DNA of 64,000 bases from Metapseudomonas boanensis (GCF_018704125.1 NZ_JAGTIS010000001.1:620001-684000); one strand, 5' to 3'; shown: positions 8,674 through 17,775, counted from the stretch's first letter. A program made the numbers and translations. Notes: generated by a model not told the origin, from the letters alone.

Positions 8674-9594
8674 ATGACCACTGCACATGCACAGAAGGCA
8701 GACCGCTTCGATGAGTGGCTGCAAGGCATCAACCAGGTTTGCGGTCGCTTCGGCGCCAAGGTCCTGGGATCCGACTTCTCCGGCTCGATCCGCGAACACA
8801 AGGCCGGCGCCATCAAGCTGAGCGTTGTCGACGTGACCCAGGCGAAGCTGTTCCGCACCGAGCGGGAGGTGGCGCAAAGCGATGGCCAGCACTTCTACCT
8901 GGCCTTGCAGCTGGAAGGGCACGCCGGCATGGAGCAGGGCGGCAACGGCATCGCGCTCGCGCCCGGCGACATCACGCTGATCGACTCCACGCTGCCCAGC
9001 AACTTCGTCTACAGCGACAATTCCCGCCAATTGTCCTTGATCCTCCCTCGTGACCTGGTGGAAAAGAGTCTGCGCTTCGCGGGCGTTCGCTGCGGCCAGC
9101 GTATCCCCGCATCCTCGCCGGTCGCGATCCTGGCCAACCGCTTGATTCTGGAGTCCACCCACCAGCAGTACCTCAGCCTGCCGGAGAGCGAAGCGATGTT
9201 GGAGGCAGTGGTCAGTTTGCTGCGTCCGGCCATCAGCAGCAGCGAGGCCGAGTTGGACGTGCATGAGCGCCTGTTTCGCAAGACACAGCGCTTTATCGAC
9301 GAGAACATCCGAGCGGAAGAACTGAGCCCGGAAACCATTGCCCGCGAGGTAGGCGTTTCGGTGCGTGGCCTGTATCGGATGTTCTCGAAGAAGGGCCTGG
9401 TGGTCGCCCAGTACATCAAGAACCGGCGCCTGGACTTCTGTGCCGAGAGCCTGCGCAACGGCGGTGGCGAGCAGAAGCTTTCCGCCCTTGGCTACGGTTG
9501 GGGCTTCACCGATTCCAGCTACTTCTCGACAGCCTTCAAGGCCCGTTTCGGCGTGTCGCCCAGCGAGTACCGCAAGCGCTACAGCCAGAGTTGA
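8674..9594 (+). CDS. feaR: FeaR-like AraC-family transcriptional activator
   Basis: A 306-residue AraC/XylS regulator: N-terminal AraC-type sensing domain (about 30-190) and a C-terminal double helix-turn-helix (about 205-305) closing with ARFGVSPSEYRKRY. Its position directly before a phenylacetaldehyde dehydrogenase gene, on the same strand, matches FeaR, which activates aromatic-amine catabolism. The 157-base gap to feaB holds TTGGCA repeats two helical turns apart that are candidate binding sites. Assignment as FeaR rather than another AraC member rests mainly on context. Confidence 0.8.
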   Translation: MTTAHAQKADRFDEWLQGINQVCGRFGAKVLGSDFSGSIREHKAGAIKLSVVDVTQAKLFRTEREVAQSDGQHFYLALQLEGHAGMEQGGNGIALAPGDITLIDSTLPSNFVYSDNSRQLSLILPRDLVEKSLRFAGVRCGQRIPASSPVAILANRLILESTHQQYLSLPESEAMLEAVVSLLRPAISSSEAELDVHERLFRKTQRFIDENIRAEELSPETIAREVGVSVRGLYRMFSKKGLVVAQYIKNRRLDFCAESLRNGGGEQKLSALGYGWGFTDSSYFSTAFKARFGVSPSEYRKRYSQS

Positions 9595-9642
9595 ATCCGA
9601 TCTGGGGGTGTATCAATCCCACAGGAACCTTTCGCCTAGTCC

Positions 9643-9669
9643 TTGGCAGCCCTGCCAACACGATTGGCA
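9643..9669 (+). promoter_or_regulatory. Candidate FeaR-type operator upstream of feaB
   Basis: TTGGCA occurs at 9643-9648 and again at 9664-9669, exactly 21 bases apart on the same face of the helix. The inverted partner TGCCAA lies at 9653-9658. AraC-family activators commonly bind such direct repeats. The site is about 85-110 bases before the feaB start. Binding by FeaR is inferred. Confidence 0.4.
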
Positions 9670-9751
9670 TAGAGAAACAAACCTCCATCGCTCCCGACGT
9701 CGACAATCCGTGAAGCATTCGGGCGTGCGCCCCGTCTAGAGAGGATCGAGA

Positions 9752-11242
9752 ATGAGCAAGGTTGAAATCCTGCCGCAGGTGGCGGCATTCCTGGAGCGCC
9801 GACACGGTTGCTTCATCGACGGCCAGTGGGTGCTGCCGGAAGGGCCGACCACGCCAGTACTCAACCCTGCCACGGGCAAGGCTATTTCGGCGGTGCCGGA
9901 TGTGCCGCTGGAGTACCTGGAGCGCGCGGTGCAGTCCGCGCACAAGGCATTCAAGTCGCGCGTGTGGTCGGGGCTGCGACCTGCCGATCGCGAGCGCATC
10001 CTGCTGCGTTTCACGGCGCTGGTGGAGGAGCACGCAGAGGAACTGGCTCAGCTGGAAACCCTGAGCCAGGGTAAGTCGATCAACATCTCGCGCATGCTGG
10101 ATGTCGGCGCCACCGTGGAGTTCATGCGCTACATGTCCGGCTGGGCCACCAAGATTGAAGGCCAGACCCTGGATGTGTCGATTCCGATTCCGCCAGGCTC
10201 TCGCTTTACTGCGTTCGCACGTCGTGAGCCGGTGGGCGTGGTGGCGGGTATCGTGCCATGGAACTTCCCGCTAATGATTGCCACCTGGAAGCTGATGCCG
10301 GCCCTGGCCTGCGGCTGCACGGTGGTGATCAAGCCGGCCAGCGAAACCCCGCTGACCTGCCTGCGCCTGGCCGAGCTGGCCTTCGAGGCGGGTATTCCGG
10401 CCGGTGTGTTCAACGTCATCACTGGTGGTGGCAGCACCGTCGGCAATGCGCTGGCCTCTCATCCGCTGATCAACAAGGTGTCCTTCACCGGTTCCACCGC
10501 AGTTGGCAAGAGCGTCGGCGTGGCGTGCATGGAGAACATGACCCGCTTCGCCCTGGAGCTGGGTGGCAAGAACCCGATGATCCTGTTGGAGGACGCCGAC
10601 GTCGAGAAGGCGATCCAGGGCGCATTGCTCGGCGGCCTGCTCAACCAGGGCCAGGTGTGTGCTGCGGCGTCGCGCTTCTACGTACACCAGTCACGCTATG
10701 GTGAATTCGTCGAGGGCTTGGCCGCTGCGGTCAAGGGCCTGTCGATCGGGCCGGGTATGGACCAGGAGGCCGCCATCAACCCGCTGGTGTCGCGCAAGCA
10801 GCAACTGGGCGTGCTCAAGCACATCGAGGTTGCCCGCCAGGAAGGGGCGCGCGTTGTGGCGGGCGGGCAGCCTATCGAGGGAGATGGCTTCTTCGTCCAG
10901 CCGACGGTGCTGGCCGACGTCAACCATTCGATGGCGGTGGCCCGTGAAGAAGTGTTCGGCCCGGTGCTGTCGGTGATCCCGTTCACCGATGAAGATGCCA
11001 TGATTGAGCTGGCCAACGACAGCCCTTATGGCTTGGCGGCCAGCCTCTGGACCAACGACCTGGGCAAGGCGATGAACCTGGTGCCGCGCATCGAGGCCGG
11101 CACCGTCTGGGTCAACGCCCATGTGCTGCTGGACCCCAATATGCCCTTTGGAGGGGTCAAGCAGTCGGGGATGGGCCGTGAGTTCGGCCGTGCAGTGATC
11201 GAGGCGTATACCGAGCTGAAGTCTGTCTGCATCGCCCACTGA
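9752..11242 (+). CDS. feaB: Phenylacetaldehyde dehydrogenase FeaB
   Basis: A 496-residue NAD-dependent aldehyde dehydrogenase of the betaine/phenylacetaldehyde group. Catalytic Asn171 (PWNFP), general-base Glu269 (LELGGKNP) and nucleophile Cys303 (NQGQVCAAASR) are all in place, as is the cofactor motif FTGSTAVGKSVG. FeaB oxidises phenylacetaldehyde, formed from phenylethylamine or phenylalanine, to phenylacetate, which then feeds the paa pathway beside it. The start follows GAGAGGATCGAG. A strong terminator follows the stop. Confidence 0.87.
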   Translation: MSKVEILPQVAAFLERRHGCFIDGQWVLPEGPTTPVLNPATGKAISAVPDVPLEYLERAVQSAHKAFKSRVWSGLRPADRERILLRFTALVEEHAEELAQLETLSQGKSINISRMLDVGATVEFMRYMSGWATKIEGQTLDVSIPIPPGSRFTAFARREPVGVVAGIVPWNFPLMIATWKLMPALACGCTVVIKPASETPLTCLRLAELAFEAGIPAGVFNVITGGGSTVGNALASHPLINKVSFTGSTAVGKSVGVACMENMTRFALELGGKNPMILLEDADVEKAIQGALLGGLLNQGQVCAAASRFYVHQSRYGEFVEGLAAAVKGLSIGPGMDQEAAINPLVSRKQQLGVLKHIEVARQEGARVVAGGQPIEGDGFFVQPTVLADVNHSMAVAREEVFGPVLSVIPFTDEDAMIELANDSPYGLAASLWTNDLGKAMNLVPRIEAGTVWVNAHVLLDPNMPFGGVKQSGMGREFGRAVIEAYTELKSVCIAH

Positions 11243-11258
11243 GCAAGACCCTCGATTT

Positions 11259-11290
11259 CCGGCAGGCGTCTTGCGTCTGCCGGTTTTTTT
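11259..11290 (+). terminator. Rho-independent terminator after feaB
   Basis: Ten-base-pair stem (11259-11268 with 11274-11283, one G-T pair, TCTTG loop) followed directly by seven T. It closes the feaB transcript and separates it from the downstream amine ligase gene. Confidence 0.9.
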
Positions 11291-11394
11291 GGGGGGGCCT
11301 GTGGGGCACATTTGCTGCGGGTGCGATTTCACTTGCGAACGGTCGCTACCCCCGAACTGACTGGCAGTCCTGCAGCCTGCTGCTCGCGAATGAA

Positions 11395-11410
11395 TTCGCG
11401 CTCACAAGAA
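11395..11410. repeat. Small REP-like palindrome
   Basis: CGCGAAT and ATTCGCG arms around a GA centre lie in the gap between feaB and the ligase gene. The same core appears at 29765-29788 and, in variant form, at 19700-19886, as is typical of dispersed Pseudomonas extragenic palindromes. Confidence 0.5.
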
Positions 11411-11514
11411 GCAGCACGTCAGGTAGCCCTGCACTGCTCAGGTGCACGGAAAGGTTGCAGGTTCCACGGCTGGGCTAAGCTTTCGGCAGTTCCCGGACAG
11501 TAAGGACTGCCCCG

Positions 11515-12885
11515 ATGAGCGAGCCTCTTCTCAGCTTCGATGCACTCAAGCAAGCCGTTGCCGACGGCGAGATCGACACCGTGCTGGCGTGCATGGTGGA
11601 CATGCAGGGGCGGCTGGTCGGCAAGCGCTTCCAGGCGGAGTTCTTCATCGACAGCGCCTTTGAAGAAACCCATTGTTGCAACTACCTGCTGGCCGACGAT
11701 ATCGACATGGAGCCGGTGCCAGGGTATGCCGCTGCCAGCTGGAGCCAGGGCTACGGCGACTTCGTGTTGAAACCGGACATGAGCACGCTACGCCGCGTGC
11801 CTTGGCTGGAATGCACGGCACTAGTGCTTTGCGATGTGCTCGACCACCAACACCGTGACCTGCCTCACAGTCCCCGGGCCATTCTCAAGAAGCAGGTGGC
11901 ACGCCTCACCGAGCGTGGCTATGCCGGCATGTTCGCTTCCGAGTTGGAGTTCTACCTGTTCGATGAGAGCTACGGCGCAATCCACAAGCGCAATTACCAG
12001 AACCCGAAGACCGCTTCGCACTATATCGAGGACTACAGCATCCTACAGACCACCCGTGAGGAGCCGGTAGTGCGAGCGATCCGCAAGCACTTGCAGGCCT
12101 GCGGCGTGCCGGTGGAGAACTCCAAGGGTGAATGGGGGCCGGGGCAGGAAGAGATCAACGTTCGCTACAGCGATACGCTGACCATGGCCGACCGCCACGT
12201 CATCATCAAGCACGCGTGCAAGGAGATCGCCTACCAACAGGGCAAGTCGATCACCTTCATGGCCAAGTGGCGCTACGACCTGGCCGGATCCAGCGGCCAC
12301 ATTCACAGTTCGCTGTGGGACCTGGCCAACGGAGGGCCGCTGTTCCTCGACCCGGCAGCTGAATTCGGCATGTCGAAGCTGATGCGTGGCTGGGTCGGCG
12401 GCTTGCTCAAGTATGCCAATGACATCACCTATTTCCTGGCGCCCTACATCAACTCCTACAAGCGTTTCCAGGCGGGAACCTTCGCACCGACGCGTGCGGT
12501 GTGGAGCCGCGACAACCGCACGGCTGGGTTCCGCCTGTGCGGCGAGGGCAGCAAGGCGGTGCGTATCGAGTGCCGGGTGGGTGGTGCTGACCTGAATCCA
12601 TACCTGGCTTTTGCGGCGCTGATCGCTGCGGGCCTGGCTGGGATCGACGAGCAACTGGACCCGGGGGCTCCATTTGGCGGGGATGCCTACCTCGGCGAAC
12701 AGCTGCCGGAGGTTCCCAAGACGCTGCGGGATGCGACCAACGCACTGAAAGCTTCGGCCATGCTCGGCCAGGCGTTCGGCGAGGAGGTAATCCAGCATTA
12801 CGTGCATACCGCCGAGTGGGAGCAGCGGGAATACGACCGCCGCATCACCGATTGGGAACTGCAGCGGGGGTTCGAAAGGTACTGA
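11515..12885 (+). CDS. Glutamine-synthetase-family gamma-glutamyl-amine ligase
   Basis: A 456-residue glutamine-synthetase-like enzyme. It has the beta-grasp N-terminal domain and the catalytic fold with FASELEFYLF (metal-binding glutamates), WGPGQEEINVRY, the histidine motif AGSSGHIHSSLWD and RIECRVGGADLNPYLAFAA. It lacks the extended forms of housekeeping GlnA. Family members of this length (PuuA/PauA, IpuC types) ligate glutamate to polyamines, ethanolamine or alkylamines using ATP. The amine here is unknown; proximity to feaB makes an aromatic or other primary amine possible but this is inference. An AAGGA site precedes the ATG. Confidence 0.8.
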   Translation: MSEPLLSFDALKQAVADGEIDTVLACMVDMQGRLVGKRFQAEFFIDSAFEETHCCNYLLADDIDMEPVPGYAAASWSQGYGDFVLKPDMSTLRRVPWLECTALVLCDVLDHQHRDLPHSPRAILKKQVARLTERGYAGMFASELEFYLFDESYGAIHKRNYQNPKTASHYIEDYSILQTTREEPVVRAIRKHLQACGVPVENSKGEWGPGQEEINVRYSDTLTMADRHVIIKHACKEIAYQQGKSITFMAKWRYDLAGSSGHIHSSLWDLANGGPLFLDPAAEFGMSKLMRGWVGGLLKYANDITYFLAPYINSYKRFQAGTFAPTRAVWSRDNRTAGFRLCGEGSKAVRIECRVGGADLNPYLAFAALIAAGLAGIDEQLDPGAPFGGDAYLGEQLPEVPKTLRDATNALKASAMLGQAFGEEVIQHYVHTAEWEQREYDRRITDWELQRGFERY

Positions 12886-12911
12886 TGCGCCTGACCGAGT
12901 CGGGCCGGTAT

Positions 12912-15095
12912 TCAGAAGATCCGGCCCAGGTTCAGGTACAGGGCTCGTTCCGCCTCATCGTTCAACCCATAGCTGAAATCCAGCGGGCCAAGCGGTGTAT
13001 CGAAACTGATGAAGACGCTGGCGGCGTTGATGTAGCCGCTGTCGAAACTGTTGTCGTTGTTCCAGACGCGGCCTCGCTCCAGGCTGGCACCTAGGTAAAG
13101 CGGGAAGTCCAATGGCAGGAAGGAGCGCTGGGTCATTCGGCGGTAATAGACCATCCGGCCGAGGCTGACGTTCTGCCCGGACACCGAGTCCTGGCGGAAG
13201 CCAGACAGCTGGCGGGCACCGCCGAGCAGGAAGCTGGAGGTCACGACCTCGGCATCGTCCAGGGTGCGGCCGTAGCGGCCCCCTAGAACGAAGGTGTCCG
13301 GCCCTTTGCCAAAGGCCTTGTCGAGGATCAGCTCCCATTGCCGGTAGCGCTCGTCCGAGCCCAGTTGCGGGTCGTATTGGCGCAGGCTGAGCCCGATGGC
13401 TTCGCCCTGGTGCGGGTAGTCGACGTTGTCCAGGGTGTCGAAGGAGTACTTCAACTCGTAGTAGCCCTCGGTGAAGCTGAAGCTTGGCAGGTCTTGGTCG
13501 CCGACGCGTACATCGGCTTCGCCCCAGGCCTGGCCGACGCCGAAGCGGATCTCGCCGTTGTTGGCGATCTGTCGACCGAGGTTGAGGCCAAGGCCGTAGC
13601 GCTCCAAGCGATATTCGGCGATGGGGTCGTTGTCGAGAATTGCCTCGACATTCTGTGCCTCGCCGAACAGGTAGGGGGCGACGAAGTAGCGCGAGCCGGC
13701 ATCCAGCGGTTGGTAAAACTCGCTGTAGAGCTCCTGATGATCACCGAGTTGCACGCGGCTCAACCATTCGGCGCCCAGTTCGTTGATGCCATTCTTGCGA
13801 TAGCTGGCGCCCAGGTTGTATGCGCTGTCGCCACGCATGTCGTCGGACAGGTTGAGCCCCAGGCGCAGGTAGTCGGTGCCGGCGCGCTTGCCACGGGCAT
13901 TGATCACCAGCGCATTGCCGTCCTGGCGGCGGACCACGCGGTAGTGCACCTGCTCGAAGTAGTCGAGACCGTACAGGGTACTCATGTCCGACTGCAGGCG
14001 TTCCAGGTCCAGCGGCTGCCCGAGGGGTTGGCGGATGTACCGGCGGATCACTGCATCGCTGATCTTCGAGTCGTTCTCCACCTTGATACTGCTGATGACC
14101 GGTGTGCGTTCGCTCGGCAGGCGGGCGCTGTCTAGCGGGCGAGCCTGGCTGCTATCAGGCGAGCGAAGGATGGCCAGGCGGCTGTCGAGGATGGTGGTGG
14201 CGCGGTAGCCGGCATCGATCATCTCCTTCGCCTTTCCGAAGTCCGTCGATCCATATCCAGCCAGGGGTGGCTGGATCAGGACGTCCGCCGGCTTGAGGGT
14301 GGCGAGCTGGGCCTCCGAGTTGGTGCGGGTCATCAGGGTGATGGACTGGTTGAGCACGTCCACCACCGTACCCAGCTCCTTGCGCGGCTGCAGCGGGTTG
14401 CCGATATCGACCACGATGACCAGGTCGACCCCCATGCTTCGCGCCACGTCCACGGGGATGTTATCGACCATGCCGCCATCTACCAGCAGCCGGCCGTCCA
14501 CTTCCACTGGGGCGAAAACTGCCGGAATCGACATGCTGGCGCGGATCGCCCGAGGCAGGTGGCCGCGTTGGAACACGACCTTTTCGCCAGTGGCGATATC
14601 GGTGGCAACGGCGCGGAAGGGAATGGCCAGGCGATCGAAATCCCGCGTGTCGTTGGTGTGAACCAGCAGGCTCTCCAGCAACAAGGCGAGGTTCTGGCCC
14701 TGGATCACGCCGAGCGGCAGGCCCAAGCTGCCGTCATCGCGGAAACTCAGGCGCTGCTTGACCAGGAAGTCGCGGTCGTCCTGCTTGCGGCGGAACGGGA
14801 CGTCCTGGCGCGGTGGGGCGTCGGAAAGGGCCAATTGCCAGTCCAGGTGGGTGGCCAGCCGTTCCAGTTCATCGACCCGGTAGCCCGCCGCATACAGCCC
14901 TCCGATCACCGCTCCCATGCTGGTGCCGGCGATGGCGTCGACGCGGATGCTTTGTTCCTCCAAAGCCTTGAGCACGCCGATATGGGCGAGACCACGTGCC
15001 GCGCCGCCGGACAGCACCAGGCCGATCTTCGGGGGCGTGGCCTGGGCAAGGCAGAGGAGGGGAAACAGCAGCAGGATAAACAGCAGACGGCGCAT
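12912..15095 (-). CDS. plpD: PlpD-type patatin-like phospholipase, type Vd autotransporter
   Basis: A 727-residue secreted lipase fused to its own outer-membrane pore. Residues 1-19 form a signal peptide ending LCLAQA. The patatin domain (about 22-315) has the oxyanion motif GGAARG, the nucleophile Ser59 in GTSMG and the dyad Asp206 in VDGGMVDN. A POTRA domain (about 320-400) precedes a 16-strand Omp85-type barrel to the C-terminal LYLNLGRIF. The length matches PlpD of P. aeruginosa, which is exported through the barrel and acts as a phospholipase A1. It is convergent with the ligase gene, 26 bases apart. Confidence 0.92.
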   Translation of the reverse strand: MRRLLFILLLFPLLCLAQATPPKIGLVLSGGAARGLAHIGVLKALEEQSIRVDAIAGTSMGAVIGGLYAAGYRVDELERLATHLDWQLALSDAPPRQDVPFRRKQDDRDFLVKQRLSFRDDGSLGLPLGVIQGQNLALLLESLLVHTNDTRDFDRLAIPFRAVATDIATGEKVVFQRGHLPRAIRASMSIPAVFAPVEVDGRLLVDGGMVDNIPVDVARSMGVDLVIVVDIGNPLQPRKELGTVVDVLNQSITLMTRTNSEAQLATLKPADVLIQPPLAGYGSTDFGKAKEMIDAGYRATTILDSRLAILRSPDSSQARPLDSARLPSERTPVISSIKVENDSKISDAVIRRYIRQPLGQPLDLERLQSDMSTLYGLDYFEQVHYRVVRRQDGNALVINARGKRAGTDYLRLGLNLSDDMRGDSAYNLGASYRKNGINELGAEWLSRVQLGDHQELYSEFYQPLDAGSRYFVAPYLFGEAQNVEAILDNDPIAEYRLERYGLGLNLGRQIANNGEIRFGVGQAWGEADVRVGDQDLPSFSFTEGYYELKYSFDTLDNVDYPHQGEAIGLSLRQYDPQLGSDERYRQWELILDKAFGKGPDTFVLGGRYGRTLDDAEVVTSSFLLGGARQLSGFRQDSVSGQNVSLGRMVYYRRMTQRSFLPLDFPLYLGASLERGRVWNNDNSFDSGYINAASVFISFDTPLGPLDFSYGLNDEAERALYLNLGRIF

Positions 15096-15222
15096 AACGC
15101 ATCCCTGGTCAGGCGGAGTGTAGGCGGGAGTGAGCGGCGGCCGTTTGCGGTTGCCAGTGGCGTTCTCAATGGCCTGCCGAAGCTCGCTATTATAGGGACC
15201 TCATGATCGAGCGAGCCCTGCC

Positions 15223-15507
15223 ATGTCGACGTCCAAGCCCGAAATTGTCATTACCTATTGCACCCAGTGCCAATGGTTGCTGCGTGCTGCCTGGCTCGCA
15301 CAGGAGTTGCTCAGCACTTTTACCGACGACCTCGGCCGGGTCTGCCTGGAGCCGGGTACCGGCGGTATATTCCGGATCACCTGCGACGGTGTGGAGATCT
15401 GGGAGCGCAAGGCCGATGGTGGTTTCCCAGAGGCCAAGGTTCTCAAACAGCGGGTTCGCGACCAGATCGACCCCGCGCGTGATCTCGGGCATAACGACCG
15501 AAGCTGA
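15223..15507 (+). CDS. SelT/SelW/SelH-family CXXC redox protein
   Basis: A 94-residue small thioredoxin-like (Rdx) protein. The redox motif is Cys13-Thr-Gln-Cys16 in VITYCTQCQWLLRA, with cysteine in place of the selenocysteine of animal homologues, followed by the family segment GGIFRITCDGVEIWERKADGGFPEAK. The biochemical role in bacteria is not settled. It is divergent from plpD. The following gap holds a CCCCTCACCCCAATCCCTC segment seen as a dispersed extragenic repeat in many pseudomonads. Confidence 0.88.
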   Translation: MSTSKPEIVITYCTQCQWLLRAAWLAQELLSTFTDDLGRVCLEPGTGGIFRITCDGVEIWERKADGGFPEAKVLKQRVRDQIDPARDLGHNDRS

Positions 15508-15651
15508 TTCGCACTGTCTCAGAGCTCTGCAGGCTTTGGATGGCTTCCGGTTTTCAGGGGCCGTTCCCCTCACCCCAATCCCTCTCCGCGACGAGGAGAT
15601 GAAAGGGGGCTGCTCCGAGCCGGGCTGGCTCCTGGGGGATGAGGGTGTTGC

Positions 15652-16530
15652 TCAGGCCGTAGCAGGCTTTGGTTCTGCGACAGCCCCTTTCCTTGCTGAA
15701 AGTGCAATGGCGAAGATGATCAGCACGCCGCCCGCCAGCATGCGCAAGCTCGGCTGCTCGTCGAACAACCACCAGGCGAAGGCGATCCCATAGACTGGTT
15801 CCAGGGCGAAGATGACCGCCGTGGTCCGGGCCTTGAGAACCTTCAGACTCGCCACAAACAGGCTGTGGGCGAGGCCGGTGCAGAAGACCCCGAGCAAGCC
15901 GATCCAGAGCCAGTCGATGAGCCTGACGTCGGCCAGCAGCGGCCAGCTGAAGGGAGCCAGGCAGAAGACAATGGTCAGGTTCTGGCAAAGGGCTGCCTTC
16001 ACTGGGTCCAGCCCTTTTACGCTGATCCGGTTAAGCAGCGACAGCAGCGAGAACAGCAGCCCCGAGAGGACAGCGGAGAGCAGCCCCTGGGTCGCTTCGC
16101 TGGCCCAGTCGAAGCTGGGCGTCACCAGCACCAGGCCGAGGGACACCAGGCCCACGATGATGATCTCCTGAAGCCGGATGCGCTCGCGGAACAAGAGGCC
16201 TTCGAGCAACAGGGTGAAAGCGGGGAAGCTGGCGAAGCCCAATGTGGCAATGGCTACCCCGGCGACCTGTACGGCATGGAAGAAGGTGATCCAGTGGGCA
16301 CCCAGCAGCACCCCGCCCAAGCCCAGCAGAGCCAGCTGCCGCAGGTTCGGACCAGCGCCCCGGTTGCCCGCGATCAGCTGCGCAAACAGGGCCAGGGCGA
16401 TGACCGCGAAAACCCCACGACCGAAGGTGGTGACCATCGGCGCGGTGGCGGCAAGCTTGCCGAAAATGCCGGAAAGCCCGAACAGCAGGGCGCCCAGGTG
16501 GATGGCCAGCAGCGCATTGCGCTCTTTCAT
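15652..16530 (-). CDS. DMT-family (EamA) inner-membrane transporter
   Basis: A 292-residue protein made of two EamA repeats with about ten membrane segments. The second repeat has FALEPVYGIAFAWWLFDEQPS, the usual EamA signature before the last two helices. These proteins export metabolites or amino acids; the substrate cannot be read from the sequence. Its start overlaps the stop of the upstream CsaA-like gene by 4 bases, so the two form an operon. Confidence 0.87.
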   Translation of the reverse strand: MKERNALLAIHLGALLFGLSGIFGKLAATAPMVTTFGRGVFAVIALALFAQLIAGNRGAGPNLRQLALLGLGGVLLGAHWITFFHAVQVAGVAIATLGFASFPAFTLLLEGLLFRERIRLQEIIIVGLVSLGLVLVTPSFDWASEATQGLLSAVLSGLLFSLLSLLNRISVKGLDPVKAALCQNLTIVFCLAPFSWPLLADVRLIDWLWIGLLGVFCTGLAHSLFVASLKVLKARTTAVIFALEPVYGIAFAWWLFDEQPSLRMLAGGVLIIFAIALSARKGAVAEPKPATA

Positions 16531-16862
16531 GCCAGGCGCGCTCCATTGGGCAGGGGCATGTCGAAACTGGCCAGGACGACCTTGCCCTCGACGTCATGGA
16601 CGCCAGTCACCAGCACCTCCGAGCGGACGCCGGCAATCCGTTTGGGCGCAAAATTGCACACACAAAGCACTTGCCGACCGACTAGCACCTCTGCGTCGTA
16701 ATGGGCAGTGATCTGGGCGCTGGAGGTTTTGACCCCGAGTTCGCCAAGGTCCACTTCCAGCACATAGGCGGGCTTGATCGCCTTGGTATTGGGGCCAGCG
16801 GAAAGAATGGTGCCGACACGCAGTTCGACACGTTGGAAATCGTCCCATTCAATGGTCGACAT
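16527..16862 (-). CDS. CsaA-like tRNA-binding domain protein
   Basis: A 111-residue stand-alone EMAP/tRNA-binding OB-fold protein: VELRVGTILSAGPNTKAIKPAYVLEVDLG and SSAQITAHYDAEVLVGRQVLCVCNFAPKRI (each in shorter runs) match CsaA, a tRNA-binding protein with reported chaperone activity. The ATG at 16862 has a GGGAG site seven bases upstream; a GTG six codons earlier has none. Confidence 0.85.
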   Translation of the reverse strand: MSTIEWDDFQRVELRVGTILSAGPNTKAIKPAYVLEVDLGELGVKTSSAQITAHYDAEVLVGRQVLCVCNFAPKRIAGVRSEVLVTGVHDVEGKVVLASFDMPLPNGARLA

Positions 16863-16944
16863 GAGGTTCTCCCTGTTCACGATCGACGCAGTCTAGAGCG
16901 GGCCGTGACCTTTGTCTGTCGCCAGGCTCGCGAGCTTTGTCGCG

Positions 16945-17694
16945 TTACTCGCGGGAACTGCGCAGGGTCCGCGGCGTTACGCCAAACTCGCGGGAAAGAG
17001 CGGCGGTAAAGGCGCTTTGCGAGCTGTAGCCGACGCGGGCGGCGATTTCTCCCACCGCCAGGTGGCTCTCCAACAGCAATTGCCGCCCCAGGCGCAAGCG
17101 CCGGGAGCGCACGTAGTCCATGGGTGTCTGGCCGATTTTGGCCAGGAAGCGGGCGTGGAAGCGCGCGACCGAGAGACCGCACAGGCGCGCCAGATCGGCA
17201 ACTTGCAGGGGGCGAGCGGCGTGCTGGTCGATATGGGCGTCGAGCGCGGCCAGCGGCAGGGCCGTGTCGATTGCCTGCTGCGCGGGAGCGACCAGACTGG
17301 CCAGCAGCAGTCCAGCGGACTGGGTGGCGATGACGTCGTCGGTCAGTGGGCTGGCGGCGATCCAGCTCACCAGTTGGCTCTGTGCCGGGTTGAGCGACAG
17401 CGCGCCGGGCTCTTCCAGCAGGCGGCGGCCTGAGTCGAAGTGGCGCCCAAGGGTCTGCCTGAGCCAGTTTTCGTCCGGCACGTCTACCACCAGACAAAGG
17501 CTGCCATTGGGGCTGCCGCAGGCGTGTTGCGCGTCGGGCGGGACCACGGCCAGTGTCTGCCGCTCGACGCGCGCGCCCAGGCCATCCACTTCGAACTCCA
17601 GGCGGCCGGTCAGCCCGAACACCAACTGGGCGTGGTGGTGGCTGTGGACGAGCAGGTCGTGGGTGTACTGGCGCAGGGACAGGATCGAGCTCAT
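16945..17694 (-). CDS. AraC-family transcriptional regulator with cupin sensing domain
   Basis: A 249-residue regulator. An N-terminal cupin (YTHDLLVHSHHHAQLVFGLTG) is followed by a C-terminal AraC double helix-turn-helix (about 150-245) with VGEIAARVGYSSQSAFTAAL and REFGVTPRTLR. The ATG at 17694 is preceded by GAGGAA; an in-frame start 69 bases upstream would overlap the Pho box and is less likely. It lies 82 bases before the CsaA/EamA operon on the same strand and may control it or itself. The ligand is unknown. Confidence 0.83.
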   Translation of the reverse strand: MSSILSLRQYTHDLLVHSHHHAQLVFGLTGRLEFEVDGLGARVERQTLAVVPPDAQHACGSPNGSLCLVVDVPDENWLRQTLGRHFDSGRRLLEEPGALSLNPAQSQLVSWIAASPLTDDVIATQSAGLLLASLVAPAQQAIDTALPLAALDAHIDQHAARPLQVADLARLCGLSVARFHARFLAKIGQTPMDYVRSRRLRLGRQLLLESHLAVGEIAARVGYSSQSAFTAALSREFGVTPRTLRSSRE

Positions 17695-17746
17695 GGCGGC
17701 TTCCTCGATGTAGGTCGCCAGTTTACCTGTTGTCGGTGCGTTTGCC

Positions 17747-17775
17747 CTGTCATCGGTCTGCAATCAGCTGGTCAT
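17747..17775 (+). promoter_or_regulatory. Pho box upstream of plcP-agt
   Basis: Three direct heptamers, CTGTCAT (17747-17753), CTGCAAT (17758-17764) and TGGTCAT (17769-17775), repeat with an exact 11-base period and 4-base spacers. This is the architecture of a PhoB binding site (two or more CTGTCAT-like units). It ends 53 bases before the plcP start. Confidence 0.8.

Noticed and set aside
12902-12927. Terminator for the amine ligase gene (GGGCCGG / CCGGCCC)
   Set aside because: There is a seven-base inverted repeat, but no T-run on either strand, and it overlaps the end of plpD.
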